This document shows positions 1-5,376 of a stretch of 6,770 nt of DNA, piece after piece. Position 1 is the stretch's first letter; every line of letters starts with the position of its first letter. Source of the DNA: Actinomycetota bacterium (lineage in GTDB: Bacteria > Actinomycetota > Thermoleophilia > Gaiellales > Gaiellaceae); contig JACCTK010000419.1 of assembly GCA_013812465.1 (NCBI GenBank), positions 1 through 6,770 of the forward strand. Reading direction: 5' to 3'. Position numbers and translations under genes: made by a program. The notes beneath the pieces are model-generated. The model had not been told where the DNA came from. It saw only the letters and a program-made list of their open reading frames with translations, and searched no databases.

Positions 1-1
1 G

Positions 2-829
2 ATGTACGCGACCAAGCGCGATAGCTCCGACGACCCGCTGGTCAGGCGCGGAGTCGATGCCGGCGTCATCCGCGACGTGGAGACCGCCATGACGCGGAAC
101 GAGCTCGTCGTCGTCTACCAGCCGATCATCGACCTCCAGACCGGCGAGCCGCATTCCGCGGAGGCGCTCGTCCGCCGTCTGCTTCCCGATCAGGCGCTGC
201 TCCTGCCGGCCGAGTTCGTCCCACACGTCGAGAGAACGCCCCTCGTTCGCGAGCTCACATTCGTCGTCGTCGCCGACGCGCTTCGCTCGACGCAGATCTG
301 GGCGGAGGCAGGGCACGACCTCGGGGTGTCGGTGAACGTGCCGTACAAGCTGATCGACGACCCGTTGTTCATCGAAGGGCTCGCGGGGCTCCTGGGCTCG
401 TTCAAGGTCCGGCCGGGCGGGCTCACCCTGGAGATCGTCCCCGCAGGTCCGGGCGCCGGCTCCGAGCTCGACGAGGATGCTCTCAGTCGTCTCTCCAGCC
501 TCGGCGTGCGGCTCTCTCTCGACGACGGTGGCCGCGCCGCGTCCTTTGCCGCGCTCCGAGTCCTCCCTCTGGACGAGTTGAAGATCGACGCCGCGTTCGT
601 CCACGGCCTCGGCCGCAGCGCGACCGATGCGGCGCTCGTTCGCGGGCTGATCGAGATCGGGCATGCGCTCGACCTCACCGTCGTCGCGGAAGGAGTGGAG
701 ACCCGGGAAGCCTGGAACGTCCTCGGCGCGTGGGGTTGCGACTACGCCCAGGGGTTCTATGTGGCCACTCCCCGCTCGGCGATCGATCTCGTCGAATGGC
801 TCCGCGAGCGCTGGCCGGCCGTGGCATAA
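2..829 (+). CDS. GGDEF-EAL cyclic-di-GMP protein, C-terminal part (5' partial) with a degenerate EAL domain
   Basis: EAL domains hydrolyse or sense the second messenger cyclic di-GMP in the cytoplasm. The first in-frame ATG is at base 2, but it is probably not the start: residues 1-7 (MYATKRD) look like the closing helix of a GGDEF domain (typical A-MYAAKR), so the gene very likely begins outside the window as a GGDEF-EAL fusion. Residues 8-25 are the linker. The EAL domain follows at about 28-272: EAL motif at E54-A55-L56, N112 (SVNVP), E144 (LEIVP), D174-D175, K194 (LKID), E230 and E233 (VVAEGVET) and Q250 (AQGFY). Loop 6, normally DFGTGYSSL, reads DGGRAASFAAL, and the glutamate three residues after E144 (the T-E of ExTE) is P147. 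Metal and base residues are thus kept while the loop that supports activity is altered, so weak catalysis or pure ligand sensing is plausible. EAL family assignment is secure; activity is inferred. It ends with TAA and converges on the permease gene. Confidence 0.93.
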   Translation: MYATKRDSSDDPLVRRGVDAGVIRDVETAMTRNELVVVYQPIIDLQTGEPHSAEALVRRLLPDQALLLPAEFVPHVERTPLVRELTFVVVADALRSTQIWAEAGHDLGVSVNVPYKLIDDPLFIEGLAGLLGSFKVRPGGLTLEIVPAGPGAGSELDEDALSRLSSLGVRLSLDDGGRAASFAALRVLPLDELKIDAAFVHGLGRSATDAALVRGLIEIGHALDLTVVAEGVETREAWNVLGAWGCDYAQGFYVATPRSAIDLVEWLRERWPAVA

Positions 830-835
830 GAGCGG

Positions 836-875
836 GTCGCCCTCGCCCTCCCGTCGGTGGAACATCGAGGGCGAC
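836..875. terminator. Stem-loop between convergent genes, candidate bidirectional terminator
   Basis: A perfect 10-bp inverted repeat, GTCGCCCTCG at 836-845 and CGAGGGCGAC at 866-875, encloses a 20-base loop. It starts 6 bases after the stop codon of the EAL gene and lies 13 bases past the end of the convergent permease gene. There is no T-tract on either side, so if it stops transcription it is of the GC-stem type without a U-tail, as often proposed for actinobacteria. The fold is seen directly; the function is inferred from position. Confidence 0.5.
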
Positions 876-888
876 GCGGGCCTCGCCC

Positions 889-1578
889 CTAGGCCAAAAC
901 GAGCGCCTGCGCGGCAAAGACCGCGCCTACGAGGACGAGAACCGCGCCGAGCGCCAGGCGCAGCACGTTTTCCGGCAGCCGCCCGGTCGCGCGAGCACCC
1001 AGCCATCCCCCGGGAATGGCCCCCGCCAGGCCGGCGGCAAGCACGGCCCACTCCACGCCCGTGCCGGCGGCGTAGGTGGCGAACCCCGCGACCCCGAGCA
1101 GGAATCCGACGACGAGGTTCGTCCCCGCCGCCCGGCGCACGTCGAGGCCAACGGATCGGACGAGCGCAGGCATGCGAAGGGTTCCGAGAATGACGCCGGC
1201 CGCGCCTCCGAGAATGCCGATCGCGAAGGCGAGCCCGCTGCCGCGCGCGACGCGCAGGCGGTCGCGCGCGAGCGGGGCGATTGGGCGGAAAGCGAGATCG
1301 ATCCCGCTCCAGACCAGCACTCCGGCTATCAGCCCGTACAGGAGCGCCTCCGGCACATCGTTCGCCAGCAGGGCGCCCAGAATGGCCCCCGCGATCGAGT
1401 GTGGCGCCGTCCAGCGGACGACGCGCCAGTCCACGCGATCCTCGCGGGCGTGCTTCCACCCGCCGGCGCCGGCCGACGCCGCCGAGATCGCGATGTTCGT
1501 CCCCGCGGCAGCGAGCGGGCTCCCGGTCACGAGGACGATCAGCGGCAGTCGGAGCGTCCCCAGCACGAGACCCAGCAT
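889..1578 (-). CDS. TauE/SafE (DUF81) family membrane permease
   Basis: This is a polytopic inner-membrane protein of the TauE/SafE family, members of which are proposed to export sulfite, sulfoacetate or other small organic anions; the substrate here is unknown. From the ATG at 1578 it has 229 residues, nearly all hydrophobic, with a clear internal duplication typical of the family. Half one contains GTLRLP (7-12) and AAAGTNIAISAASAGAGG (23-40). Half two contains GTLRMP (132-137) and RAAGTNLVVGFLLGVAGF (149-166), followed by GVEW and the glycine-rich GAIPGGWLGARATGRLPE stretch. The usual glycine-rich GxGGGxxxxP signature is replaced by GTLR(L/M)P in both halves. The frame stays open upstream and encodes a matching membrane helix (LTLVGSFVAGYLGS) just before this ATG, so the true start probably lies upstream. 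No ATG, GTG or TTG is available there, but a CTG at 1641 has AGGAG five bases before it, which would give 250 residues and a 25-base overlap with the adenosyltransferase gene. It is likely co-transcribed with that gene. Confidence 0.85.
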   Translation of the reverse strand: MLGLVLGTLRLPLIVLVTGSPLAAAGTNIAISAASAGAGGWKHAREDRVDWRVVRWTAPHSIAGAILGALLANDVPEALLYGLIAGVLVWSGIDLAFRPIAPLARDRLRVARGSGLAFAIGILGGAAGVILGTLRMPALVRSVGLDVRRAAGTNLVVGFLLGVAGFATYAAGTGVEWAVLAAGLAGAIPGGWLGARATGRLPENVLRLALGAVLVLVGAVFAAQALVLA

Positions 1579-1616
1579 CGATCCGAGGTAGCCGGCGACG
1601 AACGAGCCGACGAGCG

Positions 1617-2201
1617 TTAGCCCGAGTTCCCAGGCCTCCAGAGCGGCTCCTCTCGGCGGTCGGCCGCGTTTGCGGCCCTCGCGAGGATGAAGAGAAGGTC
1701 GGAGAGACGGTTCAAGTACACGAGGACGAGCGGGTTGACGTCGTGCTCGCGGGAAGCCGAGAGCGCCTCACGCTCGGCCCGCCGACAGATGGTGCGCGCG
1801 ATGTGCATGCGCGCGGCGACCTCGCCCCCGCCCGGCAGCACGAAGCTCCTGAGCTCCGGAAGCTCGGCATTGAAGCGGTCGCACTCCTGCTCGAGCGCGT
1901 CGACCTGCTCCTGGGTGACCCGCAGCCGTCCCTCGTTCTCCAGCGGAACGGAGAGGTCGGCGCCGAGGTCGAAGAGCTCGTTCTGGACCTGCGTCAGCAG
2001 CTCGAAGATCTCGTCACGGCAGTCGGCCGCCAGGACGAGGCCGATCGCCGCGTTCAGCTCGTCGACCGCTCCGTACGCCGCGATCCGCAGATCGAGCTTC
2101 GAGGTGCGGCTGCCGTCACCGAGCGAGGTCTCGCCCGCGTCCCCGCCGCGCGTGTAGATCTTCGTCAACCGAACGGGCTCGTCTCGGTCTCGCGGTGCCA
2201 C
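1617..2201 (-). CDS. Cob(I)alamin / cob(I)yrinic acid a,c-diamide adenosyltransferase, PduO type
   Basis: The enzyme transfers adenosyl from ATP to cob(I)alamin, making adenosylcobalamin for B12-dependent mutases and dehydratases; it works in the cytoplasm as a trimeric helical bundle. With the GTG start at 2201 it has 194 residues. The N-terminal ATP-binding motif is TRGGDAGETSLGDG (17-30), close to the family's TRTGDxGxTSL but with glycine for the second threonine. It is followed by LRIAAYGAVDELNAAIG (38-54), FDLGADL (77-83), LPGGG (122-126), ARTICRRAER (135-144, the conserved RxxCRRAER helix) and YLNRLSDLLFILAR (162-175). The start is uncertain: GTG 2201 sits 7 bases behind a TAATCT box, suggesting a leaderless mRNA, while a TTG at 2168 would start right at the conserved LTKIYTRGGD and give 183 residues. 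The frame is open to an ATG at 2270, but that would run into the divergent acetyltransferase gene. The permease downstream probably overlaps its 3' end. This fits a host with methylmalonyl-CoA or similar mutases; none is in the window. Confidence 0.93.
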   Translation of the reverse strand: MAPRDRDEPVRLTKIYTRGGDAGETSLGDGSRTSKLDLRIAAYGAVDELNAAIGLVLAADCRDEIFELLTQVQNELFDLGADLSVPLENEGRLRVTQEQVDALEQECDRFNAELPELRSFVLPGGGEVAARMHIARTICRRAEREALSASREHDVNPLVLVYLNRLSDLLFILARAANAADRREEPLWRPGNSG

Positions 2202-2207
2202 GCGTCG

Positions 2208-2213
2208 TAGATT
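2208..2213 (+). promoter_or_regulatory. -10 box TAGATT for a leaderless GNAT mRNA
   Basis: TAGATT matches TAnnnT and ends 7 bases before the GTG at 2221, so transcription would start at about 2220-2221, on or next to the start codon. No Shine-Dalgarno sequence precedes the GTG. No clear -35 is seen. It overlaps the -10 box of the divergent gene by five bases. Confidence 0.5.
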
Positions 2214-2214
2214 A
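2209..2214 (-). promoter_or_regulatory. -10 box TAATCT for a leaderless adenosyltransferase mRNA
   Basis: On the - strand TAATCT (2214 to 2209) matches TAnnnT and ends 7 bases before the GTG at 2201, the same geometry as the box on the other strand. This supports GTG 2201 as the start of the adenosyltransferase. The two boxes share bases 2209-2213, so polymerase could not occupy both at once. Confidence 0.5.
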
Positions 2215-2220
2215 GGCGGC

Positions 2221-2658
2221 GTGCTCGTCAGGCCCGCGCGAGAACACGAGATCGACACGATCGCGGACATCTACGTCGCATCGTTTCGCGGGCTGACATT
2301 CCTGCCGCGGCTCCACTCGGACGAAGAGATGCGGGACTGGGTCCGGCGCGTCATGGCCCCGGGACACGAAGTATCGGTCGGGGAGATGGACGGCCGTCTC
2401 GTCGGCTTCGCATCGCTGAGGGATGGTTTGCTCGGCCACTTCTACGTCCATCCGGATGCGCAGGGTCGAGGCGTCGGAAGCGCGCTGCTCGAGAACGTCA
2501 AGCTCGAGCGCCCGGAAGGATTCGAGCTCTGGGTCTTCCAACGGAACGACCGCGCGCGACGGTTCTACGAGCGACGCGGATGCCGCCTGATCGAGCTCAC
2601 GGACGGGTCGGACAACGAGGAGCGCGAGCCGGACGCCCGCTATGAGTGGCGACCCTGA
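2221..2658 (+). CDS. GNAT family N-acetyltransferase
   Basis: A small cytoplasmic acetyltransferase that uses acetyl-CoA to acetylate an amine; the substrate cannot be told from sequence. It has 145 residues, the usual length for a single GNAT domain. The N-terminal part is a typical strand-helix opening (LVRPAREHEIDTIADIYVASF). Motif A is at 72-92, GHFYVHPDAQGRGVGSALL, with the acetyl-CoA pyrophosphate loop Q81-G-R-G-V-G86. Motif B contains FYERRG (115-120) after LWVFQRNDRARR. The C-terminal DGSDNEEREPDARYEW resembles a tail I know from a common actinobacterial and proteobacterial GNAT subgroup. The GTG start is supported by the -10 box 7 bases upstream and by the position of the first GNAT strand. 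It is divergent from the adenosyltransferase gene, and its last 19 bases overlap the 3' end of the acyl-CoA dehydrogenase gene on the opposite strand. Confidence 0.92.
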   Translation: MLVRPAREHEIDTIADIYVASFRGLTFLPRLHSDEEMRDWVRRVMAPGHEVSVGEMDGRLVGFASLRDGLLGHFYVHPDAQGRGVGSALLENVKLERPEGFELWVFQRNDRARRFYERRGCRLIELTDGSDNEEREPDARYEWRP

Positions 2659-3818
2659 GATACGGGCTCGTCGCGGAGCTGACGTCCAAGGATGGAGCGC
2701 GCGATGACGAGTCGCTGGATCTCGCTCGTCCCCTCGTAGATCTCGGTGATCTTGGCGTCCCGGTAGTAGCGCTCGACCGGGAACTCCTTCGTGTAGCCGT
2801 AGCCGCCGAGGATCTGGATCGCCTCGCCCGTCTGACGGCGGGCCATCTCCGAGGCGAAGAGCTTCGCCTTCGCGCCCTCCTCCGTATGCGGGCGGCCCTG
2901 CTGCTTGAGCCATGCCGCCCGGTAGGTCAGAAGGCGAGCTGCGTCGATCTCGGTTGCCATATCCGCGAGTTTCCACTGAATCGCCTGGAAGTCCGCGATC
3001 CGTCGACCGAACTGCTCACGCTCCTGCGCGTATGCGCGCGCGACGTCGTAGGCGGCTTGGGCGATCCCGAGCGCCTGCGCGGCGATCCCGATCCGTCCCC
3101 CGTCGAGCGTCGCCATCGCGACCCGGAAACCGCGCCCCTCCTCATGCAGCAGGCGGTCCCGGTCGACGTGGACGTTCTCGAGCGCGAGGTCGCACGTCGT
3201 GGACGAGTTCAGCCCGAGCTTCTCCGTCTCGTGTGTCACGACGACGTGCGCCGCGTCGAGGACGAAGCAGGAGATGCCTCGCGCCCCGGCGGTCTGGGGA
3301 TCGGTACGCGCGAAGAGGATGAACGTGCTTGCTCGCGACCCGTTCGTGATCCATTGCTTGGAGCCGGTGAGCCTCCAGCCGTCGCTCTGCGGATCCGCAG
3401 TCGTACGCAGCGAGGCCGCATCAGAGCCGGAACCCGACTCGGTGAGCGCGAACGCGCCGAATTGCTCGCCGCGAGCAAGCGGCGGGACGAACCGCGATCG
3501 CTGCTCCTCGGTGCCGAAGGTGAGGATCGGGAGCGTCGTCGCGCTGGTGTGCACCGCGACGGTCACCCCCACGCCGGCATCCGCGCGTGAGAGCTCCTCC
3601 AGGACGAGGATGTACGAGAGGAAGTCGGCGCCCGCGCCGCCGTACTCCTCGGGCACGCACACGCCCATCAATCCGAGCTCGGCGAGCTTCGGGAAGAGCT
3701 CGTCGGGAAAACGGTGGTCGCGATCCCAGGCCGGGGCGTTCGGGACGATCTCGGCCTCGGCCAGCTCCCGCGTGAGGCCTTGGATCTCGCGCTGGTCGGC
3801 GGTGAGCTCGAAGTCCAT
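2640..3818 (-). CDS. Acyl-CoA dehydrogenase, short-chain (butyryl-CoA) type
   Basis: An FAD enzyme that oxidises an acyl-CoA to the trans-2-enoyl-CoA and passes electrons to electron-transfer flavoprotein. It has 392 residues, close to the usual 380-390. The N-terminal helical domain (1-120) contains VCVPEEYGGAGAD. The middle beta domain carries FALTESGSGSD (123-133), the family signature normally written A-TEP-AGSD, and KQWITNG (154-160), which contacts FAD. The C-terminal helical domain has REQFGRRIADFQAIQWKLADM (267-287), QILGGYGYTKEFPVER (335-350) and RDAKITEIYEGTSEIQ (353-368). E362 in IYEGT is the position of the catalytic base in short- and medium-chain enzymes. Together with the nearby thiolase and 3-hydroxyacyl-CoA dehydrogenase, a butyryl/crotonyl-CoA role is likely, but chain length is not proved. 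A TATAGT box ends 8 bases before the ATG. EtfAB genes are not in the window. The stop overlaps the convergent GNAT gene by 19 bases. Confidence 0.95.
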   Translation of the reverse strand: MDFELTADQREIQGLTRELAEAEIVPNAPAWDRDHRFPDELFPKLAELGLMGVCVPEEYGGAGADFLSYILVLEELSRADAGVGVTVAVHTSATTLPILTFGTEEQRSRFVPPLARGEQFGAFALTESGSGSDAASLRTTADPQSDGWRLTGSKQWITNGSRASTFILFARTDPQTAGARGISCFVLDAAHVVVTHETEKLGLNSSTTCDLALENVHVDRDRLLHEEGRGFRVAMATLDGGRIGIAAQALGIAQAAYDVARAYAQEREQFGRRIADFQAIQWKLADMATEIDAARLLTYRAAWLKQQGRPHTEEGAKAKLFASEMARRQTGEAIQILGGYGYTKEFPVERYYRDAKITEIYEGTSEIQRLVIARSILGRQLRDEPVSQGRHS

Positions 3819-3826
3819 GCCGACTG

Positions 3827-3832
3827 ACTATA
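3827..3832 (-). promoter_or_regulatory. -10 box TATAGT for the acyl-CoA dehydrogenase gene
   Basis: TATAGT on the - strand (3832 to 3827) differs from TATAAT at one base and ends 8 bases before the ATG at 3818, giving a leader of about two bases. No ribosome-binding site lies between it and the ATG, and no convincing -35 is seen. It indicates that this gene has its own promoter rather than relying on read-through from the dehydrogenase gene 177 bases upstream. Confidence 0.55.
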
Positions 3833-3879
3833 CGGCTCGCCTCAGCGTGGGCTCGCGGCCGCGTATGTGACGTTTGAAA

Positions 3880-3904
3880 CCAGGGTCTGACCCTGGACAT
3901 GTCC
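3880..3904. repeat. Nested palindromes in the gap upstream of the acyl-CoA dehydrogenase
   Basis: A 17-bp perfect palindrome (3880-3896) has arms CCAGGGTC and GACCCTGG around a central T. It is joined directly to a 10-bp palindrome GGACATGTCC (3895-3904). A few bases on, AAGTGCAACA (3920-3929) resembles the GTGCAACA core of the stem-loop at 6640-6688. The rest of the 3842-3995 gap holds nothing else I can name. Possible roles are a REP-like repeated element or a terminator after the hydroxyacyl-CoA dehydrogenase gene, about 90 bases past its stop. Confidence 0.55.
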
Positions 3905-3995
3905 CACCCGGACAGCTCGAAGTGCAACAAGTGAGCGCGGATCTATCCACAGGGACGGCTGCCCCCGGGCACTCGCAGGCTCTCGGCGAGGTGGG

Positions 3996-4829
3996 CTACG
4001 TGTACTCGTAGAAGCCGCGGCCAGACTTGCGGCCGAGCCTGCCTGCCGCGACGTGCTCTCGGAGGAGCGGGCAGGGCGCATACTTCGGATCTCCGAGCCC
4101 TTCGAGCAGGACCTCCATGATCGCGACGCAGGTGTCGAGCCCGATGAGATCCGCCAGCGCGAGCGGCCCCATGGGGTGGGCGAACCCGAGCTTGGCGATC
4201 GTGTCGATCGCTTCCGGCTCGGCGACCTCTTCCATCAGCGCGTAGGCCGCTTCGTTCAAGAAGGGCATGAGAATTCGGTTCGACACGAAGCCCGGAGCGT
4301 CGCGCGCCTCGGCCGGGACTTTCCCGAGGTCTTCGGCGAGAGCGACGATCGCGGCGCGAGTCTCCTCAGAGGTCTGCGCTGCGCTGATGACCTCGACGAG
4401 CTTCAAGACCGGCACAGGATTGAAGAAATGCATACCGATCACCTGCTGGGGCCGGTTTGTCGTCTCCGCCAGCGACGCGATGGGTATCGAGGACGTGTTC
4501 GAGGCGAGAATCGCCGCCGGAGGGAGGATCGAGTCCGCGCGCTGGAAGAGGTCCTGCTTGACGTCGACATCCTCGATCACGGCCTCGATCATCAGGTCGG
4601 CCGCGACGAGATCCGGCACGATCTCCACTCGCTCGAGGACGCCAGCCCCGTCCCCGCCGCCCTTTTCGGCAAGCTTCTGCAGACTTCGCCGCATCGTCTC
4701 GAGCGCTCGCTCCGGCGCACCCGCTACCTCGTCGTGAAGCGAGACTCGGCGGCCGGAAGCCGCCACGACCTGAGCGATCCCACCGCCCATCTGTCCGGCG
4801 CCGACGACGAGCACGTGATCGAAGCGCAC
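3996..4829 (-). CDS. 3-hydroxybutyryl-CoA (3-hydroxyacyl-CoA) dehydrogenase
   Basis: This cytoplasmic enzyme interconverts acetoacetyl-CoA and (S)-3-hydroxybutyryl-CoA with NAD(P). It has 277 residues from the GTG at 4829, the usual length (about 280) for stand-alone enzymes such as Hbd or PaaH. The Rossmann fold opens with VLVVGAGQMGGGIAQ (6-20, GxGxxG), and D33 at the end of the second strand suggests NAD rather than NADP. Active-site residues can be placed by motif: SNTSS (110-114), H134 in GMHFFNPVP (132-140), E146 in KLVEVI and N184 in PGFVSNR (179-185). The C-terminal helical dimer domain ends with GRKSGRGFYEYT. The frame runs further upstream, to 5090, but that part overlaps the next gene and does not look like this family; GTG 4829 places the first strand correctly. 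It follows the NTR-like gene by 11 bases, and GATACT overlapping that gene's stop ends 6 bases before the GTG, so a separate leaderless mRNA is also possible. Confidence 0.95.
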   Translation of the reverse strand: MRFDHVLVVGAGQMGGGIAQVVAASGRRVSLHDEVAGAPERALETMRRSLQKLAEKGGGDGAGVLERVEIVPDLVAADLMIEAVIEDVDVKQDLFQRADSILPPAAILASNTSSIPIASLAETTNRPQQVIGMHFFNPVPVLKLVEVISAAQTSEETRAAIVALAEDLGKVPAEARDAPGFVSNRILMPFLNEAAYALMEEVAEPEAIDTIAKLGFAHPMGPLALADLIGLDTCVAIMEVLLEGLGDPKYAPCPLLREHVAAGRLGRKSGRGFYEYT

Positions 4830-4840
4830 GCCAGGAGTAT

Positions 4841-5353
4841 CTATGGCTCCGGCGCTCCGGGCAGCTCGGGTCGCGCTCCACGAACCTTGCGCCGGAGCGC
4901 CCAGGAGAGAACGAGCGCGAGGATGAGCACGCCGATCACGATCTTGATGCCGCCGCCCCGCGGCTCCCCGCCCTCGGCGACGAGCTCGCCTGCCCCGACG
5001 ATGCTGCACGCCGTGCCCTGCCACTCCCCACGCGGTCCACGTGTGAGCAGGAGCCCGACGGGCACTCCCTCTTCGACGGTGAGATCGCAATCGCTCCGAG
5101 CCGACGACTTGATGTCGAATCGCTCCTCGATGTCACCCTTGACACGCTGGTCGACCTCGAACGAGAGAGTCCGCTGCGGCGGGAAGGACAAGGTCTCGCG
5201 CACCTCCACGAGACGGGCCACAACCGCGGCATCCGCGTCGTCCAGCCGTTCGTCGAGAGGTTGCCTCGCGCAAACACACGCCTGCGCCTCCCCCGCCCCG
5301 ACGAGCCCGAGCGCGACAGCCCCGAGCAACACGAGAAAAACGCCGCGAATCAC
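4841..5353 (-). CDS. Secreted, membrane-anchored TIMP/netrin-like (NTR) domain protein
   Basis: A 170-residue hypothetical protein with three visible parts. Residues 1-25 are a signal peptide: an arginine, a hydrophobic core FLVLLGAVALGLVG, then AQA before C26. Residues 26-125 form a domain with only four cysteines: C26 and C28 (CVC), C89 and C116. It shows the pattern of bacterial TIMP-like proteins: CxC at the mature N-terminus, a DADAAVVARLVEV strand, FEVDQRVKGD (65-74), an SDC motif, then a G-V-P-V-G-L-L-L strand. The spacings C26-C89 and C28-C116 are close to the C1-C70 and C3-C99 disulfides of animal TIMP N-domains, suggesting an OB-fold with the same two bridges. Residues 136-153 (IKIVIGVLILALVLSWAL) are a membrane helix followed by RRKVR, so the domain would face outward. 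The start is GTG 5353, two bases from a perfect 21-bp palindrome. Partner and function are unknown. It lies 11 bases upstream of the hydroxyacyl-CoA dehydrogenase gene. Confidence 0.75.
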   Translation of the reverse strand: MIRGVFLVLLGAVALGLVGAGEAQACVCARQPLDERLDDADAAVVARLVEVRETLSFPPQRTLSFEVDQRVKGDIEERFDIKSSARSDCDLTVEEGVPVGLLLTRGPRGEWQGTACSIVGAGELVAEGGEPRGGGIKIVIGVLILALVLSWALRRKVRGARPELPGAPEP

Positions 5354-5355
5354 GC

Positions 5356-5376
5356 CAAGTAACAGTCTGTTACTTG
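5356..5376. promoter_or_regulatory. Perfect 21-bp palindrome, candidate repressor operator
   Basis: Arms CAAGTAACAG and CTGTTACTTG pair perfectly around a central T. The palindrome ends two bases before the GTG start of the NTR-like gene and is much less GC-rich than its surroundings. Size, symmetry and position suit a dimeric regulator of the TetR or similar class that would block transcription of the NTR-like and hydroxyacyl-CoA dehydrogenase genes. The regulator is not in the window and no family is assigned. Confidence 0.55.

Noticed and set aside
730..1620. A 296-codon open frame on the + strand across the permease gene
   Set aside because: Its product is low-complexity, rich in Arg, Ala, Pro, Glu and Gln with no domain, and it mirrors the - strand permease, which has clear family motifs. 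Long antisense frames are expected at this GC content.
2202..2270. Longer adenosyltransferase starting at ATG 2270
   Set aside because: The first 23 residues would be encoded across the divergent promoters and the start of the GNAT gene, and they show no family similarity.
2646..3590. A 314-codon open frame on the + strand opposite the acyl-CoA dehydrogenase
   Set aside because: It is a shadow of the dehydrogenase, with typical antisense composition (repeated Leu-Arg-Asp-Arg runs) and no start signal.
3943..3951. DnaA-box-like CTATCCACA
   Set aside because: One mismatch from TTATCCACA, but it is a single copy with no cluster, AT-rich stretch or dnaA/dnaN neighbours, so there is no case for an origin.
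4830..5090. N-terminal extension of the hydroxyacyl-CoA dehydrogenase frame
   Set aside because: The extra 87 residues are Arg/Ala/Gly-rich, overlap the NTR-like gene in another frame, and lie before the GxGxxG strand that starts family members. GTG 4829 is the better start.
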